This document shows positions 1-9,288 of a stretch of DNA of 64,000 nt, one piece after another. Position numbers and translations under genes: made by a program. Below the pieces are notes generated by a model. The model worked only from the letters and a program-made list of their open reading frames with translations. It was not told the DNA's origin and ran no database searches. Position 1 is the first letter of the stretch. Each line of letters opens with the position of its first letter. This DNA comes from Shinisaurus crocodilurus (Eukaryota; Chordata; Lepidosauria; Squamata; Shinisauridae), in NCBI GenBank assembly GCA_021292165.1, contig CM037877.1, positions 127,352,402 to 127,416,401 on the forward strand, read 5' to 3'.

Positions 1-230
1 GGGGTGGTGGTGATGGCGGCGGCGGCGGGAGGCGCAGCGGCAGCGAGTGGGAGGGCAGGGGGAGGCGCAGCGGCGAGCGCGACGGGAGGGTGCGGCGGTG
101 GCGGCAATGGTGGGGAGGCGGAGGCCTGGCGGGGGCGGCGCAGCAGAGGCAGAGGCCTGGCGGGAGGGTGCGGCGGCGAGGAGCGCAGCGTTTCTGCACC
201 CTCTTCAGACGCGCGCCCTCCTCAGCACCA
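1..230 (+). repeat. GC-rich fragment related to hAT-like family A
   Basis: Very GC-rich, made of GCGGCG and GGAGGC-type runs. Positions about 160-225 (a GGCGAGGAGCGCAG block, then TTTCTGC, CCCTCTTC and GCGCGCCCT) resemble the right-hand interior of the family A element at 7680-7750. The terminal CCTAGGCAGCCGCC...GGCCCTG segment is missing and the left side runs off the window. Open reading frames here are products of low complexity. A CpG island with a first exon remains possible, since 231-340 is also GC-rich, but no recognisable protein or splice signal supports it. Confidence 0.4.
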
Positions 231-603
231 GGCCCATAATGCTCTTCATCCGGCCCTGCTGCTGGGTGTAGGCCCTTGGTAGGAGCCCAGCCATGCCTGC
301 CCTTGGCACTGTCCCTGCTGCCGCCGCCGCCGCCGCCACCCCCACCCCCGGTGATCCTCATCAAGATCATTGTCTCCTTGCTGCTAAGAGCAACAGGAAA
401 GCACTGATCTTGAGGATTGCTGGCAACACCCACCCCCGTTAAGTAAGGAACCTCAGGTAGCAGTGCTGGTCAGGAGAGCTTTTTAGCCAACCAGGCTATC
501 TGGAGAGGTCTGACTTTGCCTTGGTTATCCAGTCTTCCCCGAGCTGGTGCTGGCTGGCTGGGAATTATGGGAGTTGCAGTCCAACATATCTAGAGGGCAC
601 CAG
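231..603. other. Unassigned stretch with (GCC)n and half of a palindromic-MITE-like arm
   Basis: Positions 318-337 are a GCC trinucleotide run. A 49-codon ORF (293-442) contains poly-Ala from that run and matches nothing I recognise. About 548-600 reads like one diverged arm of the CTACAACTCCCA-type foldback MITEs (compare 4623-4757), with no second arm. No gene called. Confidence 0.35.
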
Positions 604-1230
604 GTTGGGAAGGCTGCAATGTTGATATGCAGGCTGGACTGCTGTAATGTGCTGTAAATGGGGCTGCCTTTAAGGACAGTTTGGAAACTTGGTGAAGAAT
701 GCAGTGTTGCTGGGGATTAGGTGATTGGTTCATGTGGCAGCTATATTGTGCCAGCTGCACTGGTTGCCCCTGCATTTCTGAGCCCACTTTAAAGAGCTGG
801 ATTTAACCTTTAAAGCCTTAAATAGTTTGGGGCCAAGTTACTTGAAGGACTGACTTCACCCATACCAGCCTGCCCACTCTTTTCAGATGGGCAACATTTT
901 TGCTTGCCTGAGAGCAAGCAGGTTTATGGATACAAGGGAGAGTGCCTTTTTTTGCAGTTGCCTCACCTCTCTGGAATGCTTTACCAACTGAAATCCATCA
1001 AACTGTGTCATTACAGGCCTTCAGGAAAGCCCTCAGAGTCTTTTACTTTCCACGTCCTGCTCCTGAGTTGTGTTTTTATAAGGCCTGCTGATGGTTGGCT
1101 GCAATTGTTTTTTGGTTGGAATGTTTGTTTTATTATTGTCAGTGGCTTTTATATTCTTTATTTATTATTTATTTGGTTTTCTCTTAGGAGCTGCCTTGAG
1201 AGGGTTGTACCCTAAAAGGAGGCACGCGCG
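604..1230 (+). mobile_element. L2-like LINE, 3' end of ORF2 plus 3' UTR, decayed
   Basis: Degenerate plus-strand sequence matches the C-terminal end of L2-type ORF2 proteins. A 'CACTGGTTGCCCCTG' (HWLP-like) segment near 759 is followed by a 'TTAAAGCCTTAAATAG' (FKALN-like) block and 'GGGGCCAAGTTACTTGAAGG' (GPSYLKD-like). A T-rich 3' UTR follows and ends in the AGCTGCCTTGAGAGGG block that such LINE tails share. Frame is lost in many places and no ORF is intact. The L2 assignment comes from memory of reptile LINE tails; CR1-group alternatives are possible. Confidence 0.55.
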
Positions 1231-1241
1231 CTCACACTCAC

Positions 1242-1259
1242 ATATATATATATATATAT
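1242..1259. repeat. (TA)n microsatellite
   Basis: Nine AT units directly 3' of the LINE tail, a common position for tail-derived simple repeats. Confidence 0.9.
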
Positions 1260-1735
1260 CTGTTCCACTTCCACAATCTACCCCATCTGATGATGTTCAA
1301 GATAACCTGTCATTTTGTTACAGCTGTTGCTTCTTTGTTGACAGCATTTAGCCATTAAGGATCCTTTCCTCACAAGTAACCTTACTCACTGAAGATGGCT
1401 GTAGGATGGAATTCTCTATGTGAGGGAAGGGCCCATGCATTCCTCTACTCTACTACCAGGGTTCAGTGCCTGCAATTTCTCCCCACTCTGGTTCCCCCCA
1501 ACTGCTGGTTTGCTAATGCCTGTGCAATTGTCCTGTGTGGGACGATAACACGTTCTATGGAAGCAAAAAGCAGTGGGGCTGAGCAATCCAGCAACGGGTG
1601 GGGGAGGGATGACAGGAGCTGAGGGAAGCCAGCCGAGGGGCCAGGAAATTGACCTCTGCAGCGCTGCTGCCTCTAATTGGGTCTGACAGGGCAGCCTCCC
1701 AGGAATGCCTGACTTTTCACAGTCTTTTCTAACGG

Positions 1736-1812
1736 GAAATCACATCCAGGGTTTGAACCCGAGACCGACCTTCTGCATGTGAATCCTGTGCTGTTCCACA
1801 AAGCTCCTCATG
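1736..1812 (-). mobile_element. Possible tRNA-derived SINE head
   Basis: The minus strand holds a strong B-box-like GGTTCAAACCC (plus-strand 1749-1760). It is preceded by ACATGCAGAAGGTC, the same block found in the tRNA-derived SINE at 41035-41195. The A box is weak and no clear tail is seen. A relic SINE is more likely than a tRNA gene because no cloverleaf closes. Confidence 0.35.
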
Positions 1813-4504
1813 CAATACAGCTGGATCTGTGGGCTGCTGGGGGACAAAGGCCCCATGATGTGTGCTTCTTTTGTCCGCTGTGGTGGCAATATGACTAGAG
1901 AGCTGCTCTGTGGAGTGTGGGTCATAGGGCTGGCTGGTTGCCTGCTCTCTCCCTTTTCTCTCTGCCATGATTATTGCTGACCAGGTGAGTTTGGCTTTAA
2001 TTCTACAATTCCCCTGGTGAGGCTGAAACTTGCTGCACCTGTTTCCCATTGCAGAGAGTGAGCTAATGTGTGTGTGTGTGAATGAAAAGGGGTGGCTTCG
2101 GCTTCCCTTGTTGCTTGTTCTATTCCTTTTCCCCACCTGGCAAAAGGTGCCTTCATCCCCAAATGGGGTTTGCCCCTGTGAGCCCTTCTTCTCTCAGAGT
2201 GACCTGTGCATTTGTCACATGGCCCCTCCTCAGGACGCTACATGGGTGTTCTGCTCTCCCGCATGTCCTTCCCTCCCTTTGTGTGCTGTAATCAAGAGTG
2301 TGGTTCTTAGCAGACTGGGTCTGTGAGTGGTCTAAGAGGATTCAAATCTCCTGCGTACAGGGATTGTCGGAGGCTTTCACTTGCTGGGTTTGTGGTGCTT
2401 ATATCACAGTAGCACACACTGTGGAGTATGCCAAGGCGTCCCCATCCCATGTCTGGCAGGTTATGCTGTGTGTGTGTGTAGGGTATGATGACATCATAGA
2501 GACAGCTCCCTGACACCATGTGTGGATTGGCTCAATCCATACATGGCTAATACGGGTGTTGTCAGCCTGCCACTCGATGATTGGTGTCTGCTGGCGGTGT
2601 TGCCATGGTCACTGGGGGAGCAGCCGTTGAAGTTGCAATGTTCTCTGTAATATCGTCTGCTGTTATTTTCTCCTCCGCTTTGTTGCTGGGAGTGCACAGG
2701 ATCTCAATTAAGGTGCACTGTTGTTACACTGGTGTATGTGTGTGGCCATCAGTGTATCTTGGACCATAGCACTCCTATGATCATGCACATATGTTTATAT
2801 GCACGTGTCTTGTACTACAGACAAGACACATTGATTGCAAGATGCACCCACTTGGCAATTTAACTTTTAGAGGCCTTGGGGAGAGAACGGAGGAAGAATG
2901 ACAGCTCTCGTCACAACTCGTACTAACAATTGTTAAACCAGGTATCTCCAAAAAGGCAAAAATAGGGACAGAGACTAGGAAATTGGGATTGTCCCTGCTG
3001 AATAGCAGCAGCTATTAATGACAACTAGGTCTATGTTCCTGTGGTCATTTTTCTGTTCCAACCACCCAAGCCCATGGGCCCCGCAACCAATTAGTGCAGC
3101 TTCCTCTGTTCTCATCTCATTGTTCAGGGACATTGTTAGTATGCTTTCTCTCCTATGAAATCTGACTTGGGAAAATGGAAGCAGACCAGAGGGAGGGTGC
3201 AGGAATAATGTACCAAGGTGGTAATGCTTACCTCTGTCTTGTGCAAGACCTTACCTGCTGATGTCTGCAGGGGAAGCAGGAGCGAGCTAAGCCTCTTTTT
3301 CTATCAGTTGGCAACTGTACTTGGCAAAATTTTGGAGGGCACACAGGTCTGTGAAAATTTAGCCCTTCGCTGATTAAAGGGCCTCTCTGATTATGTCTGC
3401 CTTCTCTGCACTACGCCATGCTCCAAGTGTAACTATGCAGAGCTCCAGCAGTCTAGTGAATGGGTCACATCACATGTGTATGTGAATGAGTGCTTGTGTA
3501 GGGAGCTTGGCTGCTGCGGTGCTAATGAGGCTGGATGGGACCAGCACTCTGCCTCCTCTGCGGGGAAAGACAGATGGGGCCTCCGTTCCACAATTGAATT
3601 TCCAGTCTACTCATGGAGGGTGGGTGGGTGTGCCCCCCCCATTTTCCTGGGCCCTGTCCAATTGCAAATAATGGATGGGTCTCCTGGCTAATGGGATATT
3701 GATGTGGCAGTACCAGGGGCTCTGCTTTTGCAGCTGCTGCTTAATTGCTGGCTCTGACTGATCACATGCATTTGGCTGCTAACCACACTCTCTAAGAGTA
3801 TAGGGGAGATGGGAGGGGCATCATACTAAAATCCAACATGGAGAGGGACAAAAGGAGAAGAGGGCAGGAGCAGGGACAGAGTGATTCAGAAGGTTGTCAC
3901 CACTCCACTTAGGAATATAGGAGGACAGAACAAGTGTCTGTAGGCATAGCAGGAGTTTTCAGCCATTCACTTGCCCCCCCCCCCTCTCTGAAGGGGGCGG
4001 GGGGGGGACCTTCAATCCCTCGGCTGCGTGCTGCTGGGGATTAATAGCAGCAGCTCATGCCACATGTATTGTGAAATACATTCATGGATAAAGCAGGAGA
4101 ACAATGGGGATCTGCAAGCGGCTTAGGCGAGCGGCTTTGGCTGGGTGTGCAGCTGGCTGCCTTGCTTGCTGTGTAATTACGGGCAGATCTGAAGGCGGAG
4201 AGGAGCAGGGAGGAGGAAGGAAGGAAGGCACAGACGGAGAGATCTCATCTCAGTAAATAAGACAATGCAGAAGAACCCCTTAGCAACTGCACCAGGGGGA
4301 AAGCTTCTTGAGTAGGGGGCACTTCCCAGACAGGGCTGGCTCTGAGTGTCTCTTCAGGCGCCCCCACTTTATTTAGCACTTAACACATTATTTGTATGTC
4401 AAGATACAAGATTTCTGACAAATTTGATTCAGTGTGAGCTAAATCTTTTCACAGACCTGATGCCACTGTGGGCATGGGGCTCTCTGTGCTTTGGGCTTGC
4501 AGGT
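1813..4504. other. No recognisable gene; unique-looking non-coding DNA
   Basis: About 2.7 kb without coding-like ORFs, repeat termini or RNA genes that I can identify. Local simple sequence only: short GT runs near 2067 and 2470, a C-run at 3966-3976 followed by a G-run at 3999-4008, and GGAA units near 4213-4227. Confidence 0.5.
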
Positions 4505-4847
4505 GGGTTAGCGTGTCATCTGGTTTCGGATGACACGCTAAACCTACTGGGTTAAGTTAACCCTACCGCAAGCCATGGCTTAGCTGGGTGGTGTAGAAGC
4601 CACAGCAGCTTGGCTTCTAAAGCAGTGTTCTCCAACCTTGGGTCCCCAGATGTTTTTGGCCTACAACTCCCAGCATGCCCCAGCCAGCATAGCTGGCTGG
4701 GGCATGCTGGGAGTTGTAGGCCAAAAACATCTGGGGATCCAAGGTAGGAGAACACTGTTCTAAAGCACCCTGCCTGGGTCAGATGACATGCTAAACCTCA
4801 GTAGCACTTAACCTACTGAGGTTTGGTGTGTGTGCGAACCCAGTCAA
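4505..4847. repeat. Palindromic repeat relic hosting a family C MITE
   Basis: Contains self-complementary blocks. 4505-4520 pairs with 4529-4544 (GGTTAGCGTGTCATC against its reverse complement), and AAACCTCAGTAG near 4792 pairs with CTACTGAGGTTT near 4813. It ends in a 'GAACCCAGTCAA' block that also closes the palindromic repeat near 29660. Family C inserted at 4623-4757 with a clean 8-bp duplication, so this palindrome is the older layer. Confidence 0.5.
4623..4757. mobile_element. Family C: hAT-like foldback MITE with ZNF143-like motifs
   Basis: A 135-bp near-perfect palindrome with terminal CAGTGTTCTCCAACCTTGGG and its complement, flanked by an identical 8-bp duplication TTCTAAAG (4615-4622 and 4758-4765). 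The 8-bp duplication and CAG...CTG ends point to the hAT superfamily. Each arm has one CTACAACTCCCAGCATGCC block (4661-4679, and inverted at about 4700-4718), which resembles the ZNF143/THAP11 motif. It has no coding capacity. Related copies lie at 10392, 47077 and 59179. Confidence 0.8.
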
Positions 4848-4878
4848 TGCCTTCTAACTGATAGCACTAGGAGCCTTA

Positions 4879-4988
4879 GGGCGCAATCCTATGCAAGTTT
4901 AGAGATAAAAAAGGCCTACAACTCCCAGCATGGCTGGGGCATGCTGGGAGTTGTAGGGCTTTTTTCATTCTAAACTTGCATAGGATAC
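4879..4988. mobile_element. PIF/Harbinger-like foldback MITE, right end damaged
   Basis: Left end GGGCGCAATCCTATGCA follows a TTA trinucleotide (4876-4878). The right arm carries the complement TGCATAGGAT but lacks the last bases. The central arms contain inverted CTACAACTCCCAGCATG blocks (4916-4933 and 4940-4957). The TTA plus GGG start suggests PIF/Harbinger by analogy with 6343-6460. Placement in that superfamily is inference. Confidence 0.5.
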
Positions 4989-5603
4989 TTTTTCTACCTA
5001 TTTTGCATTTTGCTTTGTTTCCTTTGCTGACTCAGTCCTCTGTTACTGAACAGGGCAGGGTGCTATTCTGTTGGCACTAGTTCCACGGGCACCAGAGTAC
5101 TTTTCTGTGGGAAATGTGATTATTTTATTTTTTTTAAAGTAAAATAAAACTAACCTTGATTCATTGACCCAGTGGTTTCTGCCTTGATAGCCCGATACTA
5201 AACTAGCAAAGGTCCTGTTCGCACAGCAGGTGGTGAGCTTCATCAGATCTCCTTCCTGCCAGCCCTGCTCTCACTTCTAGTCCTCTGACCTCTTCATGTC
5301 ATGTTCTTCTACACAACCCCTGTCCTCTTTGCTACCTTGCTTGCCTTGACCCCGTTGCTTGTTCCACTGCTACAGTTCTGCTGGCTTTGCAGGCAGGAGT
5401 ATTATAGCCCTCTGACTGCCATTGGTGCATACGCACTGATGTCAGAGTGGAGCTGTGCAGTTCATGGCCATGCGGAACAGGATGTCTGGGATCGCTGAAA
5501 ATCTCAGGATTTGAATTCCAAGCCCCTGAACATTTTTTCATGAAAGCCTGCCCACTATGGCTATGTGCTGTGGCTCTTCAAAGGACACCATGTTGGTGCA
5601 CAA

Positions 5604-5760
5604 TGTCAGCGGGGCTGTGTATCCGCTCCGAATTTTACTCCAGACTTTTAAGGAGCTATCTATTATGCCAAACCTATTTTGGAGATGGGGGTTCAACACC
5701 ACAGATAGGATCTTAAAAGTTTGGAGTAAAATCCAGAGTGGATGCACAGCCCCACTGCCA
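5604..5760. repeat. Foldback element with about 55-bp inverted arms
   Basis: Left arm starts TGTCAGCGGGGCTGTG and runs through AATTTTACTCCAGACTTTTAA. The right arm (about 5711-5760) is its imperfect complement, ending CACAGCCCCACTGCCA. The loop is about 45 bp. I could not define a target duplication, so the superfamily is open. No coding potential. Confidence 0.6.
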
Positions 5761-6342
5761 TTGGAGCCCCCAGCTCCCACTGGGTGCAAGTCAGGTTTTG
5801 GAGCGTTTCCTCGGAAATTGACAGGTTATGTATCTATTAATATTTTGAGAGCTTGACTCCGTAGTCCCTCACCGTTGTTGCTGATGGGCCACTCCTGGAG
5901 ATTTGGCCAGGGTAGCAGCACACTGATCTCCTTCCCCACTCCTGTTAGAGAGTTTAAAACAATTGTTTCCTGTTTGGGGATGGTGAAGTCACTGAAGTGA
6001 AATATATATCCTTATCTCTAGGGTTGAAACATCTTGTGTGTGTGATAGAGATTATCAGGATTGGTCCCATGGATCTATGTAATTCTGACTATTCTGTATG
6101 TTTGGACAGTAGTAGATTATCTTTCCCTGCTTAAAAAGTCTATTTTACAGAGGTCAGCAACAGCATTGTACTGCCAGCCAGTTCTGTCTATGCAATCTAA
6201 CTAAGAATTGTAGTGTCAAAACTCAAACAGCATTTGAATATTTGGTATTAACATCCAAATTGCATTATTTGAATTTTTACTCCAGCTATTCAGAACTAAA
6301 TTTGCCAGCAGGAAATCTACAATGTAGCATGAGCCTGCCTAA

Positions 6343-6460
6343 GTGCACAATCCTATGCATGTTTAGACAGAAAAAAGCCCTACAACTTCCCCATGCTGGC
6401 TGGGGAATGCTAGGAGTTATAAGACTTTTTTTTCTGTCTAAGCATGATAGGATTGCGCCC
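6343..6460. mobile_element. PIF/Harbinger-like foldback MITE
   Basis: A 118-bp palindrome. The left end GTGCACAATCCTATGCATG and right end complement GGGCGCAATCCTAT are flanked by TAA on both sides (6340-6342 and 6461-6463). A 3-bp TAA duplication with GGG-type ends fits PIF/Harbinger MITEs. The following 6464-6545 contains another TTACTCAGAAGT...GATTGCAGCC relic of the same broad family. Confidence 0.6.
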
Positions 6461-6703
6461 TAAGTATGTTTACTCAGAAGTGAGGCCCACTGAGGTCAAT
6501 GAAACTTACTTCCCAGTAATCATGCTTAAGATTGCAGCCTTGATGAATTCAATTTCCAATGTGCGTTAAAAAATAAATAAATCCCAGTGGTGGAAAGCCT
6601 GGTGACTCTCCACTTAGCTGTTCTGTGGATGTAGTTCAAGCTGCCCAATAAGCTAATGAGCTCTCCAATAGCAACTATTAATATATCTGTAAGAACTGAG
6701 TAG

Positions 6704-6806
6704 CATTATTTATTATTTATTTATTTATTATTATATTTATACCCCACCTTTTTTCCTGCAAGGAACCCAAGGCAGCTTACATAATCCTCTTCCTCCTCTC
6801 CATCAT
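6704..6806 (-). mobile_element. CORE-SINE 3' fragment
   Basis: Minus-strand 3' portion only: a TTTATT-rich tail, then the complement of the GGTGGGGTATAAATATAATA and GCCTTGGGTTCCTTGCAGG-type tail seen in the full copies at 26188-26427 and 42364-42590. The tRNA-like head and CORE domain are missing. Confidence 0.7.
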
Positions 6807-6877
6807 TGTTCAACAAGTTGGAGACCATTTACTCTCCATCCTAGTCACTTTCAGTTTAGGATATTGTCCCAAACTTC

Positions 6878-7950
6878 CTGATCATCCCAGTTTGCAGGAC
6901 ACGGAATAATGGGCTCAAGTTACAGGAACCCAGATTCCACCTAAACATCAGGAAAAAATTCCTGACTGTTAGAGCAATAAGACAATGGAACCAACTACCT
7001 AGGGACAGGACCGGTGCAGGGCTGTTTGGCGCCCTAGGCCAAATTATATTTAGCGCCCCCCCCTCTCGTGCCGTGGGGGGGGCTCCGGAGCAAAGCAGCC
7101 CTGCTCTGCAACCCCCCCCTGCGCCGCCGCCGCCGCCACCACCTACCTTCCCCCCCCTGCTGCTGGCTGCTGCTGCTGCCGCCGCCTCCGACGGGTTTTT
7201 TTTTCTTCTTTTGGAAAATTCAACGTTTAAAATTAATAATAAATAAATAAAAAGTGAGTGAACAAAGAGTGGCACTCCAGAGTAAACAAGCAGTGCGAAA
7301 GCCCTAGCCCCCCCCGCAGGAGAGAGGTGCCCCCTTCTTTGTGCCCCGCTGGTCTCTAGCCAGACCCACGCTTCCCCTTTTGGGCTGCCGCCTCCTCCTC
7401 CTCCTCCTCCCCCCCTCGAGCCGCTCCGGAGGTGAGTTTCACTTTCCATTCCGCCTGGCGAGCCTCCGCCCGAGCAGAGTGCTTTTTTTTTTTTTGCCGG
7501 GGAAACCTGGTTCCTCCGCCAAAAAACGCCGCCGGGGCTCCGGAAACGATGCGAAGGTAGGTAGGTAGGTAGGTAGGGGGAGGGCGGGCGCGGGGGGCGG
7601 GGGGGGGGGAGGTGCAGCGGGGGGGTGCAGCGGAGGTGGCAGCGGCAGCGCGGCGGGGAGGCGCGGCGGAGGCGGCAGGCGGGGCAGGAGCGCGCCGGCG
7701 GCGAGGAAGGAGCGCACCGTTTCTGCGCCCCTCTTCCACCACGCGCCCTAGGCAGCCGCCTGGGTCTGCCTAGCGGTAGCGCCGGCCCTGCCTAGGGAGG
7801 TGGTGGGCTCTCCCACTCTGGAGGCATTCAAGGTGCAGCTGGACAGCCATCTGTCAGGGATACTTTGACTTGGATTCCTGCACTGAACAGGGGGTTGGAC
7901 TCAGTGGCCTTATAGGCCCCTTCCAACTCTACTATTCTATGATTCTATGA
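6878..7950 (+). mobile_element. CR1 LINE 3' end, split by a family A MITE
   Basis: 6878-7005 and 7791-7950 form one continuous CR1 3' segment. It has the end of ORF2 (ACCCAGATTCCACC, AACCAACTACCTAGGGA), the GGAGGCATTCAAGGTGCAGC block, the GGGGGTTGGACTC block, and a tail of ATTCTATGA units. Bases 7006-7790 are an inserted family A element that duplicated CCTAGGGA. The CR1 is 5'-truncated and non-coding, so it predates the MITE insertion. Confidence 0.85.
7006..7790 (+). mobile_element. Family A: GC-rich non-autonomous hAT-like element, 785 bp
   Basis: Starts CAGGACCGGTGCAGGGCTGT and ends GCGGTAGCGCCGGCCCTG. The terminal 12 bases are inverted with 10 of 12 matches. The 8-bp duplication CCTAGGGA (6998-7005 and 7791-7798) is perfect, as expected for hAT. 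The interior is GC-rich with GCC, CTC and GGC runs, a poly-T tract and GTAG units (7556-7576). It encodes no transposase; ORFs through it are low-complexity artefacts. Further copies lie at 17191, 19841 and 36808. Confidence 0.85.
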
Positions 7951-8253
7951 CTTCCAGGCAACTAGCTGGTGGGTATGATTAAAATTAGTCACACAGTGGT
8001 ACTTGGCCCACATGGACTTGTGTGTTGAGGTTTATCCATCGCTGGGATAAGAGAATAGGTAGTGTGTCCACTGTCCACACAACATAGCACAGAGAGATAA
8101 GCCTTGCAATTACTAGGCTTGAGCTGGTCAGACCATGCTTGGAAGCCACAAACATGCTCACCTTTCCTAATGTGCCTAGTTGGCAATGATCTCTTGCAGA
8201 AAGAAACGTGGGTGCCCTGGTAATGTTTGCAGTTCTACATAAGCATACCGTAT
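7951..8253. other. No recognisable feature
   Basis: Unique-looking non-coding DNA between the CR1 tail and family B. No gene or repeat terminus seen. Confidence 0.5.
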
Positions 8254-8261
8254 GTACACAC

Positions 8262-9265
8262 CAGGGATGGGGACTCGGACTCGGGGACTCGACTCGTGAG
8301 TCCGACTGAGTCCCCCCTCTGACTCGAGTCCCACTCGAGTCCCAATAATTTATGTGGGACTCGGGACTCGACTCGGGACTCGAGCCTAAGGACTCCTCCG
8401 CCTCCGCCCTCGCCTCCGCCGTCCTCACCACCTCCTCCTCCTCCTCCTCCTCCTCCTCCACCCTCACCTCCTCCTCCTCCTCCTCCTCCTCCTCCTCCTC
8501 CGCCGCCGCCGCCGCCCTCGTCGCCATCGCCGTAGCACACAGCACGCCGCGTCACGCCGCCAGCGCCGTCGCTCTGTTTTTGGCGGGGTTGCTGTGGTTC
8601 AAAAACAGAGCGCCGTCGCTAGCGGCGTGACGCGGCATGTCACGTCACGCCGCCAGCGCCGTCGCTCTGTTTTTGAACCACAGCAACCCCGCCAAAAACA
8701 GAGCGACGGCGCTGGCGGTGTGCTGTGTGTTACGGCGATGGCGACGAGGACGGCGGCGTGCTGTGTGCTACGGCGTGCTGTGTGCTACGGCGACGAGGAC
8801 GGCGGCGGCGGCGGAGGAGGAGGAGGAGGAGGAGGCGGCGGCGGAGGAGGTGAGGGCGGCGGCAGCGGCGGCCGGCGGCCGGCGGCGGCGGTAGCAGAAG
8901 CGAGGGCGGCGGCGAGGGCAGCGGCGGAGCAGGAGGAGGGCGGAGGAGGAGGAGGTGAGGGCGGCGGTGCGGCGGCGGCGGTAGCAGAAGCGAGGGCGGC
9001 GGAGGTGGAGGTGAGGGCGGCGGAGGTGGAGGTGAGAGCGGCAGCGGCCACAGAGGAGCAGAGGGTCTCCGCGGGAGAAGGGCAGCTCTTCTTCCTCTCG
9101 CGGAGACCCTCCTGCTCCCTCCATGGGCCGCCGCTTTGGGAGGGACTCGGGATTCGACTCGAGTCACCATTTTGGACCTCGGACTCTAGACTCGACTCTA
9201 GACTCGGGTCCAAAGACTCGGGACTCGACTCGGGACTCGGGACCAAGGACTCTTCAACATCCCTG
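8262..9265 (+). mobile_element. Family B: hAT-like element with ACTCG subterminal arrays, 1004 bp
   Basis: Ends CAGGGATGGGG and CATCCCTG are inverted. The 8-bp duplication GTACACAC (8254-8261 and 9266-9273) is perfect, which fits hAT. Both subterminal zones (8268-8385 and 9139-9253) are packed with direct and inverted GACTCG or ACTCG pentamer-type units, resembling transposase-binding subterminal repeats. The centre is a near-palindrome. A pyrimidine-rich CTC/GCC half (8390-8515) faces a purine-rich GGA/GGC half (8800-9050) around CGCTCTGTTTTTG...AAAAACAGAGCG hairpins (8570-8705). No transposase is encoded. Confidence 0.8.
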
Positions 9266-9267
9266 GT

Positions 9268-9288
9268 ACACACACACACACACACACA
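9268..9288. repeat. (CA)n microsatellite at family B insertion site
   Basis: About ten CA units that overlap the right-hand target duplication. The element therefore inserted at the edge of a pre-existing CA run. Confidence 0.9.

Noticed and set aside
7356..7742. Pro/Ala/Arg-rich ORFs in family A elements (also 17219-17794, 19889-20392)
   Set aside because: Produced by GCC/CTC low-complexity DNA inside non-autonomous elements; several frames are open at once.
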